DNA of 64,000 nt, taken from the NCBI GenBank assembly GCA_023653785.1, contig JAMKCH010019735.1, positions 16,633 through 80,632 on the forward strand, read 5' to 3'. Shown here one piece after another: positions 55,150 to 64,000 of this stretch (its first letter is position 1; each line of letters begins with the position of its first letter). The notes beneath the pieces were generated by a model. The model had not been told where the DNA came from. It saw only the letters and a program-made list of their open reading frames with translations, and searched no databases. Origin of the DNA: Ophioderma brevispina (lineage: Eukaryota > Echinodermata > Ophiuroidea > Amphilepidida > Ophiodermatidae). The translations under genes and the position numbers were made by a program.

Positions 55150-56305
55150 TTTCAGGGGCAGTCCCCCAACTTTACCTAAAAAATGTTGAATTCGTTATAT
55201 CATGTGAACCGTCAGCCTTGTGTGTCCTAATCTTACGTGAAAATCGTCGTATCTCTAGGAAATAAGTCAATTTTGTATTTTCTTCCTTAACCAGTTCGCT
55301 GCTACCAGCTATTGTAAGGGTGTACGCCCTTTGCTGAGTCCAAGAAGGTCCATGCACCACACATACTGCTTGGTGCATAACCTGCATACAGTCTTGTTGT
55401 TACAGTGTATCATGTAAGCGTAATTGGAATATTATGTACTGATACATGATGTACCTGGTACAAACCAACATGACCAAAACAATGTTTTCATTTTACTATA
55501 TTATTTTGATGCACGAAGTGTACTTGAAGTTAAAAAAAATGTGAAATCAAATTTCTTTAGGCCTCCAAATTCCATGTCGAGAAGTGCGTGCAGTACGCCG
55601 CGCTGTGCACACAGTCACGACACACGTCTATATGCTCGACAGTTCGAACGCGATAACATCCACACTTACTCGAAATTCTCATCTGATCCACCTCCATTCG
55701 TCAATTTTTACCCTATATCATGTCAGATCATTCATCAAACATCTTTTACATTTTCACCAACGACTTGAATCAATGTGTCATCAAAATCATTGTGATTTTG
55801 CATAGAACCCTGCTCGCATGTTCGAGTTCCACAGCAAGAGCGCATTTTTGATCAACGACGCGCCATTTTGGACAGCTGTTTACAGTCTTCGCATTTCGAG
55901 CTTCGTAGTGTTTCATTTTTTATCAGCACAAAAGTTAAATAGCGCCATCTGTAGTTCATTCTTTTCTGACTCGTTTTGATATGCGTTGAGGTCTACTTCG
56001 ATCTAGCGTATACATCCCGTGCGATCACTGAACAGTAAGGTATATTTTTTGGGCTGCCATCACGTCTATAACGGGATCGCACAGCAACGGGGAAGCTGCA
56101 TCCCGTTTATAAATGGGATGCGCGCTGAACTGGTTAAACAGACAAATTACGCCCAGTTTGGCCCTAATGACCATGAGAAACAAGCAAGTGAGCATTAATC
56201 AAAACCACAGATAATCAACTAAAATTTTGTTGAATATGTTTCTCAAGAGTCTTTTGTATCCATGAATAAAACGAAGGTGCTGGAATCACGAAATGCACCT
56301 TAAAA
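55150..56305 (+). repeat. Repeat family D, copy 3 (split at TTAA)
   Basis: The left part 55150-55286 (ATCATGTGAACCGTCAGCCT, TTTTGTATTTTCTTCC) and the right part 56138-56305 (ACAGACAAATTACG, GAATCACGAAATGCACCTTA) together equal the uninterrupted family D at 29556. The element at 55291-56133 lies between. Confidence 0.85.
55291..56133. mobile_element. 843-bp TTAA-flanked element (family J)
   Basis: Exact TTAA duplication at 55287-55290 and 56134-56137. The ends CCAGTTCGCTGCTACC and (reverse complemented right end) CCAGTTCAGCGCGCATCCC are inverted for the first 7-12 bp. The uninterrupted family D copy reads TCTGTCCGTTAAAGGACAG at the same place, so a single TTAA was the target. The interior is CpG-richer than the flanks, holds AGCGCCATCTGTAG and a small hairpin GGGTGTACGCCC, and has no transposase. 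A 114-codon ORF (55424-55768) has no recognisable domain. piggyBac-like target choice is inferred from TTAA. Confidence 0.88.
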
Positions 56306-57175
56306 ATATAGAGATTTAAGTAGAGCCATGGAGTCAGCAATTCCAACTTGGGGCATATTGAAATTGATACTTCTGGCATCATGCACCATTAAGTACAATC
56401 ATACCCATCAATAAGGGGTTAGTGACTGTCCAGATTGAGACCATGTCAGATAAGAGAGTCTATAATGCAAGCTGTCCACAACTATCGCAACCTGTTTGAT
56501 GAACCGCTGTTTCCCCTTTTTGGCGCATCCGACATAGGCAGGTAACACCTACTTTAAAACATGTACAGGAAAAAAAGCCGGCACATCTAGAACATTTATG
56601 TTGCCATCTTAAAGACGAAAAGCTAGAATTTCAAATTGAGCCGCCGGCTGCTGAAAGGCCATTGAGGCGAGGCTGAATGCCGCGAGATATCGGCCCTCCA
56701 AATTGATTAAGATGGGGATAAGAAAGAGCTTTAGATGGGAAGGAGATGATGCTGGATTAAAGGGGGAGGAGTTGATCGGAAGAAGCTTGACATTTTTTTT
56801 AAAATAGCAGCGTTTAATGGGTCAAGTAATGATTGCATTTGGACGGCGAGGTCGAAGTGAATTTTGGAGTGTGGGGTAGCCCAAGGAACTGCTTCCCAAT
56901 AAGAGTGTCTATTTGAGTTGTTTGAATGGCTATTTTCGACTAATTTGAATTTTAATAAAATAAACAGAATTTAAACTTCATTTTGTGATTAATTTAGAAT
57001 TGCTGTAAACGGACAAAATGAATGCGAATTCTTACTTTGCCAGTTTTCAAATAGAGAACGAAAACCCAATTTTGGCATGAATTTAATAATTTTAATTTTC
57101 ACCCATTTAAAAGGAATATCTTTGTAAATGTGGAAAATTTTATCACGAATTTTGGTGCTTATATTTAGTTACTAG
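56306..57175. other. Unassigned intergenic DNA
   Basis: No gene or repeat recognised. The stretch 56640-56770 has a denser GC content. Confidence 0.45.
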
Positions 57176-57840
57176 CCAGAGGGTGTTTTGAAACCCATCC
57201 CATAATGCCATTGCACTGGTACCCAGAAGGCACTGTAACTAAACACATGTCAGCCCTTAGGGAAAAAGTTTTCAAGTATTTTAGGACCACAAACCATTTC
57301 ACGATCATGCTACAAATTAAGTTCTACTTGTGATTTGTCGGCTAAAATGAGTGTTAAAGGGGGATGGCCTGTTTCAACTATGTTGCATCTTGATAGATTG
57401 GCCTTCACGCCAAACACCCCATCTGTAGATTTTTGCGCCGTGATATTTTCAATCGTTTGATGCTAGAGCTAAACCTGATTTTGTAAGCCCATAGAGTAAT
57501 GTGTAAAACTAATAGTGGTCGACAAAATAGGGCACCTTTTTCGCTCTAACTTCCCAACCAAACATCCTTGGCTCTAAGATTTTCACAGGGTAAATGAGAA
57601 AAATAGTAGCTTTCTTCTAATACCAAAATCTGACCCACTTCCGGTAAAATCTGGGCTCTTTCTGGGGACGAGGCTATCCACATCGGGCCATGGACCTTTA
57701 AAGTCAGGATGCTTATGTGTTTACGACGAGGATTTTTATGGGATCACTGAACCGTTTATTGAGGTAAATTTCCCAAAACTGGTGCATTGTGGATGGACTC
57801 AATACATCCTCTCTGGGTTACTAGTGTACACAGGGGGGTT
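57176..57840 (+). repeat. Repeat family C, copy 2 (split at TTAA)
   Basis: The left part 57176-57353 (GAGGGTGTTTTGAAACCCAT ... CTAAAATGAGTG) and the right part 57702-57840 (AGTCAGGATGCTTATGTGTT ... CAAAACTGGTGCATTGTGGA) align with 28745-29062, interrupted by TTAA element family A copy 3. Confidence 0.85.
57358..57697 (+). mobile_element. TTAA element family A, copy 3
   Basis: A 340-bp copy starting AGGGGGATGGCCTG directly after TTAA (57354-57357) and ending GGGCCATGGACCT directly before TTAA (57698-57701). Its insertion site is known exactly from the empty copy of family C at 28.9 kb. Confidence 0.93.
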
Positions 57841-58559
57841 AAATGGGGTTAGGAAGGGAGGAATTGACTCTCCCACTTCTATAAACAAAATACGATAGCC
57901 TTTGCAACAATCAGTTAATGGCGGTGCTCAAACGGGGGACAAGTGGACCAAACAACTTGCTTCCCCTCCACTGGTGATTGACAAACTGAAATGCCCATTT
58001 CTTTACAATATTTTTTATGCCACTGACCACAATGTACTTTTTGTTCAGCATTATTCCTCTTCCCTAGGGTAGGACTGCTGTCGCACTGCATTAATGGCAG
58101 TTAAATTTTTTAAGGTCCGAGACTCACCAGACAACCTGTCCTAAGTGAACTGACGATACGGTATCATCAGTGTGTGGGTTGAATCATATTATGACATAGA
58201 AAATTAAGAAATAGACCTTGAAGGGGAAAAAGTAGGCACAAATATTTATAGTGCACGTGTGTTCTAGGAGACTAATAGCTCTGGATATTCCTCCTGTCTT
58301 GTAAAGCGCTATGAGGCTTCAGTCCGCGCTCCGTATTGTAGCGGTAACTTTGGTCTCGTCCTTAATCCCCCGCATTGCCTTACCCACTTTTCTTTGATCA
58401 GGTGACAATGTGGAAGTGGTTGCGGCCATAGCTGCCTGCAAGCAAAACGAATGGTGTTGAACAAATGCTAGGCAGTGGTGTTATCAACTCGTGGATTTTC
58501 GGGGAGTTTTTTTCCCTCCTCCCATAAAAACTGATGGTTCAACCATGGGTTCCCTTATG

Positions 58560-58722
58560 TCAATGTGACCTGAAAAAAAAGGTTGCCACACTGACGTTAT
58601 TTGTTAAAGGTGAAACGAGAGATTTCACAATCAGGGTCCTAAAAAAATCGAAAGTAATGATTTTTACCCCTGATGTAAAGCTTTCTATCACAAATAAACC
58701 CCCATCTGAAAAGGATAAGTGA
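58560..58722 (+). other. Coding-like open stretch, unidentified
   Basis: The frame CDLKKKVATLTLF.. to ..NKPPSEKDK and stop alternates hydrophobic and charged residues like a beta-rich domain, with natural-looking codon use. No acceptor site in phase, no partner exon and no family match were found. It may be a terminal exon, a fossil of a retrotransposon protein, or chance. Confidence 0.15.
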
Positions 58723-59039
58723 GAAACGTTTCTTTGGTACAAAAAATTGAAATTTTTATTTTCTATAGGAGCAAATACTGAAATTCGGATATATTTGATT
58801 ATGAAAATATAAAGAAATCAGAATCACCTTTTAATCTCTTTTAAGGCATTTTCTGTAGCCAAATACAAGGTAAGAAATCTATTTTTGTCTAGTCTACTGG
58901 GATTACTATTATGCAAAAATCTTTGGTGCTCAAAAAATATCTCGTTGCACCTTTTTTAAACTGGTCAGGTGTGTAGTAAAGGTCCAAGTGCGGGAATAAG
59001 AATAATCCTTGGTTCTACATGTTGTCCTTATTTAACTCC

Positions 59040-59420
59040 TTGAAAGGGAGTTGTCCTTTGTTTTAAATCAAATGAGTGGAAATTCACTCTTTTTGGAGTC
59101 CGATTTTTCGCTGTTTTGAGTAGACAATTGCTCTTTAAAGTAAAACCACTCATCTTGGAGTGGTTTGCAAGCATTTCACTCTTTTATATTCAGGGAGTAC
59201 GCTTGACATTCTTTCATCCATAAAGGGGGACTTTGCTAAGAAGTGTTCTAGAAATTAATAGAAGTAAAAGTAGTCCTTTTTGCGCATGTAATTTTTCGCA
59301 CACATTGCAATTTTAGCATGTTCCTTTGTTTTTAAATTAGCTTTTTTTAGCTATCCTACATAACTAACACACAAACTATTTTCGTGCGTTTTTAATTTTG
59401 CACTTGAGTCAGAAGTGCAC
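59040..59420 (-). repeat. Repeat family G, copy 2
   Basis: The reverse complement matches 27895-28145: CAAAATTAAAAACGCACGAA, GTGTGTTAGTTATGTAGGA, TGCGAAAAATTACATGCGC and the paired CACTC/GAGTG blocks near 59090-59180. Confidence 0.7.
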
Positions 59421-60427
59421 GAAAAGCGCGAAAATTAATGTAGAAAGAATATTTTCACTTTGAGTGATTATGGTGCACTTATCCACGTGTTCTCTTCGAA
59501 TAGCAGCTACTCTGGTAATAGCATTTTTTTCCTCCCGACAATTAGAGGTAGCTTCAAATGGACTGGGCTAAAACACATAGAATTGGGTCTACATTGGTTT
59601 AGGGGACAACAAATGCACGAGGTGCCAGACTTTACTAGCTTAAGGGCAAAATGAAACAATGTTTCAGTATTTTTGAGTTACTCACTGACTTCCAGGTTTC
59701 CTTCCTCCTTCCTTAAAGGTGCAGTGTGATGGGACTTTTATCCAAAGTCGAGTTTCAATGTTCTACCATCAAAGTGTGACGATGGGATACTAAGATCTGC
59801 CTTTGCTGATAGCATCAAATGGTATGATCCAAGCACTGAATTGTAAGAATCGCTTTAATATGTGAGTGATATCTATTAAGGGGTATAGAGGATAATTGAA
59901 AGATCGATCGATTTTCTAATTTTGTCGATATATGGTATTTTAATTGATGTAGGTGACCAAATCTGCAATAAAAAATAGGGGTCACCGACTTCGTTTTTGA
60001 GCTATAGGCTGTGTCAAAAAAGTGTATTATTTTCAAAAATTTGTACAGAGCTCTTATGGGAAAACCGGAACATGTTGCCATTTTCCAGGCATAAAATCTA
60101 AACAAATCGAACGATTTTTGATTTTTCTACTATGTTAAGAACCTTTATAAGATCTTTTCGGCGCACTCATAAAAACTGGGTGTCACTGACTTAGATTTCG
60201 AGAAAAAAAAAAGGGACGAAATAAGACCCAAAAATTGCAATTTCCCTTCACTGCGTCCCTGTTTTGCGTGAACAAAGCCAGCATAGTTTTGCGATTTCCG
60301 CACGGAATAAGCGCAAACCCATGCCAAGTACGCGTTCGCAAGCGATTTGGCCCTTTGTTGACCGCATTCCGCAGAAGTCAATACCCTCTTGTGTTAGTAG
60401 TGGATGAGTGGGTTGGCGTGAGTTGTG

Positions 60428-60540
60428 AGTGGTGAGTGAGTGAGTGAGTGAGTGAGGAGTGGACTGAGTGACGTGACTGACTCCTGACTGACTGACTGAC
60501 TGCTGACTGACTCTGCTGAGTGACTGACTGACTGACTGAC
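60428..60540. repeat. (GAGT)n / (GACT)n compound microsatellite
   Basis: GAGTGAGTGAGTG then, after a short mixed section, GACTGACTGACTGACTG. It causes the Ser/Thr/His-rich minus-strand ORF at 60248-60619. Confidence 0.95.
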
Positions 60541-61160
60541 ATGTGCCCGACCAGGTACCCTCGTCAATCAAGACGATTATGGTATATGTTTGGCGCTTTG
60601 TTCCGTTAATGTGTTCCATAAGTATTACAATTACAAAAATCCGATCTTCTGCCAGCTCGAATTTCGTGCGTGCATGTATAGGCGCTCGTTTTGGTGATCA
60701 AACGGTTTCTTCTGGTTCGATTCCACTTCTGACGCAGAAATTTTATCTCTTATTTTGGGACTTAGAGTATGCAATGCATATCCTTCAAGTTAGCTGACTC
60801 GATTTACACCGTAAGTATAGGGTTACCTGGTCGGCCCCTAGTCCGCGTGTGGTGAGATTGATTGAGAGAGCGAGCGAGCATCTGAGTGCAATCGCGAACA
60901 TATTTTGTTTCACATTAGGCAAACAATCTTTTGAAAATATAGGCCAATACAAGGAAAATTAAAATCAGGTATTCGTGGCAATTAGGGATAATTTGAATGA
61001 AGGGATGGTAGTTATTTAATCGGATTTAATTTGTCCGACAAACTTCCCCACACCATTCATATGTTCCTATAAAATCGGTTTCTTGATTTGTAAGCACGAT
61101 CCCGAAAAAAAAACCTTCCCCTCTCTTCTAGCTGGCTCCAGGCGAAAAAATGCCCATGGG
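60541..61160. other. Unassigned intergenic DNA
   Basis: Nothing recognised. Confidence 0.45.
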
Positions 61161-61162
61161 AA

Positions 61163-61471
61163 TTAAAGTCTTATACAACGATACATTAGAAATGAAATGC
61201 CATGTATAAGTGGTGTTCTCATTTCGGGAAATTGGTGATATATTGGCTCTTGTATAAGGCAAACGCAACAGACGTTTCTAGCTGTTTCAAACGTTTCCCC
61301 TTTTTTCGGGAATCTTCGGTCTAAAACCACCAAATTTAGGAACGTACCAAGACACCCTTCCGCACACACCCATCTAACATGTTTTGCGTCCGTTATTCGT
61401 TTTAATGTCGTACATGGGCGGTTTTTCGGCAATCGGTGACCCTTATCGACACCGCACCCCGCACCCCCCAC
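61163..61471 (-). CDS. Possible FLYWCH-like zinc-finger fragment
   Basis: A 102-codon open frame on the minus strand with CpG-containing, natural-looking codons. Residues about 10-45 read GHRLPKNRPCTTLKR..HVRWVCAEGCLG. The RWVCxxxC pattern after a basic stretch resembles FLYWCH or MULE-type DNA-binding modules (..W.C....C.g...), but the closing His-x-His pair is not seen. No splice sites or neighbouring exons were identified. It may be a transposon-derived fragment or chance. Confidence 0.2.
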   Translation of the reverse strand: MGGAGCGVDKGHRLPKNRPCTTLKRITDAKHVRWVCAEGCLGTFLNLVVLDRRFPKKGETFETARNVCCVCLIQEPIYHQFPEMRTPLIHGISFLMYRCIRL

Positions 61472-62289
61472 ATCTATGAAAACGATTCAGGATGCCCTGG
61501 AGTGATTAACAATTGGTATTAACTATTATTATGCGATGAAACGAGGCAAAACTACAACCAAAAACGCAAACATTCTCGCGGTGAACCTGCATGCATCACG
61601 CGCACCTTAGAAACATCTCCTACGCTCTGACTGCGAGTGTGTAAGTGGCAGCGCAAAACGACAAGCAGTACGGCAGAATGCCTTTTGTCTTCAATTATCC
61701 TCTATCACCCTTAAGTGACATGAGGAGATTTTTTTTAGGATCTGAATTTCTCTCAATTTCATTGGATCGGTTGTAGACCACCTACCGAGAACGTTTTGAA
61801 GGTTATTGGACAACAGTGCAAAAGAAAGCCGCAAACCTTGTTTTGAACTTGCCTCTATCGTAATCGGTACCCATAGAAAACCATGCTTTTACTTTCTGTC
61901 GTGCACGGACAAACTACTAAATCATCATCTTATTACATAAGACCAGTGTATTCGCTATTTCACTCAGGGGTGATCTATACATGGTAAGCATTCCAAATAT
62001 GTAAAAAAACCTAGGTTCGAGAAAAATTGGGGGTGGCTTCTTCCGGAATCTCCTCATGTCTCTTTAACTTTTAAAGAAATAGAACCGTAACCATAGAATT
62101 ACAAAATGCACTGTAGTCAAGAAAGACCATTTTTCAACATATAATCGAATAAATGGTAAAGCAACTTTGTTCTTTATTTAGGAAAAACATGCAGTTTCTC
62201 CAACAAATACTGGTGCTTCTTCAAATTTGAACTAAAGGAGTCTATTCCCAACCATTCAAAAATATTTGCTTAAATGGGTATTTTGTGAT

Positions 62290-62400
62290 TCATGTCATCG
62301 TCCCTTAACTTTCCTAAAAATAGATGAATTTTTTATCATTTGAACAGTTAGCCTTAGTATTTGTATTCATCATGTGAGTGAAACAAGGTTGTAAGTGCAA
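62290..62400 (+). repeat. Repeat family D, copy 4 (partial)
   Basis: TCATCGTCCCTTAACTTTCC, TTTTTTATCATTTGAACAGT and TAGCCTTAGTATTTGTATTC align with the first 110 bp of family D. Confidence 0.65.
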
Positions 62401-62467
62401 TAGCTGCCTTGTCAGACATTCCCGTCAAACAATACTATATGTAAAGTCCTGGTTAACAAAAAAATCA

Positions 62468-62538
62468 GTGGCTCTTGAAATGGTTCTCTTCAGGCAACCA
62501 CAGTCACACCTGAAAAAACCATTTCAAGAGCCATGACT
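62468..62538. repeat. Hairpin GTGGCTCTTGAAATGGTT
   Basis: GTGGCTCTTGAAATGGTT (62468-62485) is repeated inverted as AACCATTTCAAGAGCCATGAC about 30 bp later. The loop contains GGCAACCACAGTCACACC. The arms are about 18 bp with one mismatch. Confidence 0.85.
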
Positions 62539-63299
62539 CAAAGAAAGATAAATTGGATAGTTAACCCTTGTCTATTACCAAGAGGTTGTTTACCACCCCC
62601 CTATTGAACTTCGCCCTCGGTGCGCTAAAAATGCAAAAACTTACGCAAAAAGCTTCTAGGTAATCGTTCTCTCATCCTTCCCGGTCATTTAGCGAAAAAA
62701 AAATGTTAAGGTAGCACCTTCACCGGGGTTAGGGTATGCCGTCAAAAACGAAGGGTGGGGGGTGGGGGTTGCCACACAAGGATATTTTATTGTGCCTTTT
62801 TGGAACGGCACAGTATGGCTCGAAAAACTCTGTTTATGTAAAACTAGCCAATTGCCATCATTTAGAGCTGAAAAACCGCATGAAAATCCGAGGTCCTAAC
62901 GATTTTAGCCAAAATTTGGATTTTAGCCTATTTTTCCTGTGAATGCCAATTTTGCCAACCGCGGACTTACGACGTCATTGTGACGCCATACTAGGTATTT
63001 TGGTACTTATTTTGGTATCAAGAAAGAGGAGGACCATAGCTTCCCACTGTGTATCAAAATCATACACGGTGCTCCATAACAAATTCTCGAGGAGGGTGGG
63101 ACCTCCCCCCCGTTGGTACACCGTGTTTAAAAAGGCTTGGTAGACAGGGCTGTCTTAATAATGGCAGCACACAGATGTTATCACGTGCAGCAGCTATTGC
63201 ATATACAACCTTGTTGCACCCAAACAAAGATTCTGTGCCAAAGTTTGTGCTGATTCAGTCACTGGACGAAATTAATCGCAGGGTTTCGTGACATACACT

Positions 63300-63690
63300 A
63301 CACGGCTCGATCATTCTTCCAAAAATGATAACTAAGTCGAAGACATCATTGAACTTGTATTATATGAAAGATAATTGTCCATAAAACTACTAGTAAGCTA
63401 AAAATTTGAAGAAAATCGCAATTTGTCCCTGGTTTCAAATTCAACGAAACTAGCTATTAAATGAATATTGGCTGAAATCCAAGATGGCAGCCGTGAGCGT
63501 ATGTTTTTTTCAGGTGCACAAAATATCATCATAAGAAATAAGTGGAAGACAACCATTGGCAGTTTTATATGAAAGATAATTTGATAAGGAATACTTTAAA
63601 CTAAAAAAATGTTAGATAAAATTCATCTTTGGTTTCAAAATCCCAAAAAACGTAGAAAATTGGGTCACAAAATCCAAAATGGCGTATTAT
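63300..63690 (+). repeat. Two diverged tandem units, about 200 bp
   Basis: ATATGAAAGATAATT occurs near 63362 and 63569, and each is followed at similar spacing by GGTTTCAAATTC/GGTTTCAAAATC and AAATCCAAGATGGC/AAATCCAAAATGGC. The first unit carries CCAAGATGGCAGCC, a good YY1-type site. Confidence 0.75.
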
Positions 63691-63903
63691 GCAATAAATG
63701 ATCAGGCCCGAACACTGTGAATTCCCTATCTAAACTCTATCTGTATTTGGTACCCCTGTCCCTCAAAAGCGAGCCATGTTAAGTGGTCAGGAATCATTGA
63801 TGCATGCGGCCCCGGATCAACTTACTCAGTTGAATAAATCCTGACACCACCACAATCATTACCAATGACTTGTGGATATGCTAAGAAGAGTAAAACGTGG
63901 TGA

Positions 63904-64000
63904 CCATCAGGGGCGGATCAGGTTTGAAAAACGTCAAAATTACCGGGGGATTAAAGGCTGAAAACTGTCCAAAATTTTGCAGACTTTTCCGTGAGGCGCT
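63904..64000 (+). mobile_element. GGGCGGATCCAG-type MITE, copy 3 (cut by window end)
   Basis: Starts CAGGGGCGGATCAGGTTTGA and continues AACGTCAAAATTACCGGGGG, like the other two copies. The right end is outside the window. Confidence 0.8.

Noticed and set aside
60248..60619. 123-codon minus-strand ORF with Ser/Gln/Val and Ser/Leu/Thr/His repeats
   Set aside because: It is the translation of a (GAGT)n/(GACT)n microsatellite and its flanks.

Overview
The window looks like non-coding-rich genomic DNA of an animal, most likely a marine invertebrate deuterostome such as an echinoderm or hemichordate. The reasons are the AT-rich composition, long introns with GT-AG borders, dense old repeats (short inverted-repeat DNA transposons, tRNA-derived SINEs, LINE fossils, microsatellites), and one recognisable metazoan gene for an extracellular matrix protein. 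The lineage call is an inference from repeat style; no species-level marker is visible. There is no sign of bacterial organisation (no operons, no dense ORFs, no CRISPR).

The one gene that can be supported is the 3' end of a SMOC-type (SPARC-related modular calcium-binding) gene on the + strand. Three exons with matching phase-1 borders can be read: a 39-bp microexon (25946-25984), a 339-bp exon carrying the extracellular calcium-binding domain with two intact EF-hand loops (31064-31402), and a short terminal coding exon ending in TAA (35943-35992). The upstream Kazal and thyroglobulin-type exons were not found and probably lie to the left, or were missed.

Everything else recognisable is repeat-derived. 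From 1 to 25 kb there are several terminal-inverted-repeat (TIR) elements, a minisatellite built of AGGTCA half-sites in perfect DR1 spacing (2.8-2.95 kb), two LINE fossils on the minus strand (5.75-6.06 kb and 7.7-9.4 kb), MITEs and simple repeats. The SMOC introns (26-36 kb) hold a 365-bp near-palindrome just behind the microexon, several MITEs, and a repeat that ends about 50 bp before the EF-hand exon. From 37 to 64 kb there are more MITEs, a well-preserved tRNA-headed SINE, clustered copies of two repeat families at 46-51 kb, a large CCACCA-type low-complexity block at 53 kb, and nested insertions at 55-58 kb.

Nested insertions can be read against uninterrupted relatives elsewhere in the same window. 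At 57.4 kb and 55.3 kb, elements sit exactly at TTAA inside other repeats whose intact copies keep a single TTAA. This gives internal evidence for TTAA-targeting (piggyBac-like) non-autonomous elements in at least three families. No exotic gene system was found; the more notable signals are the TTAA families, the DR1 array, the intronic palindrome and the microexon.
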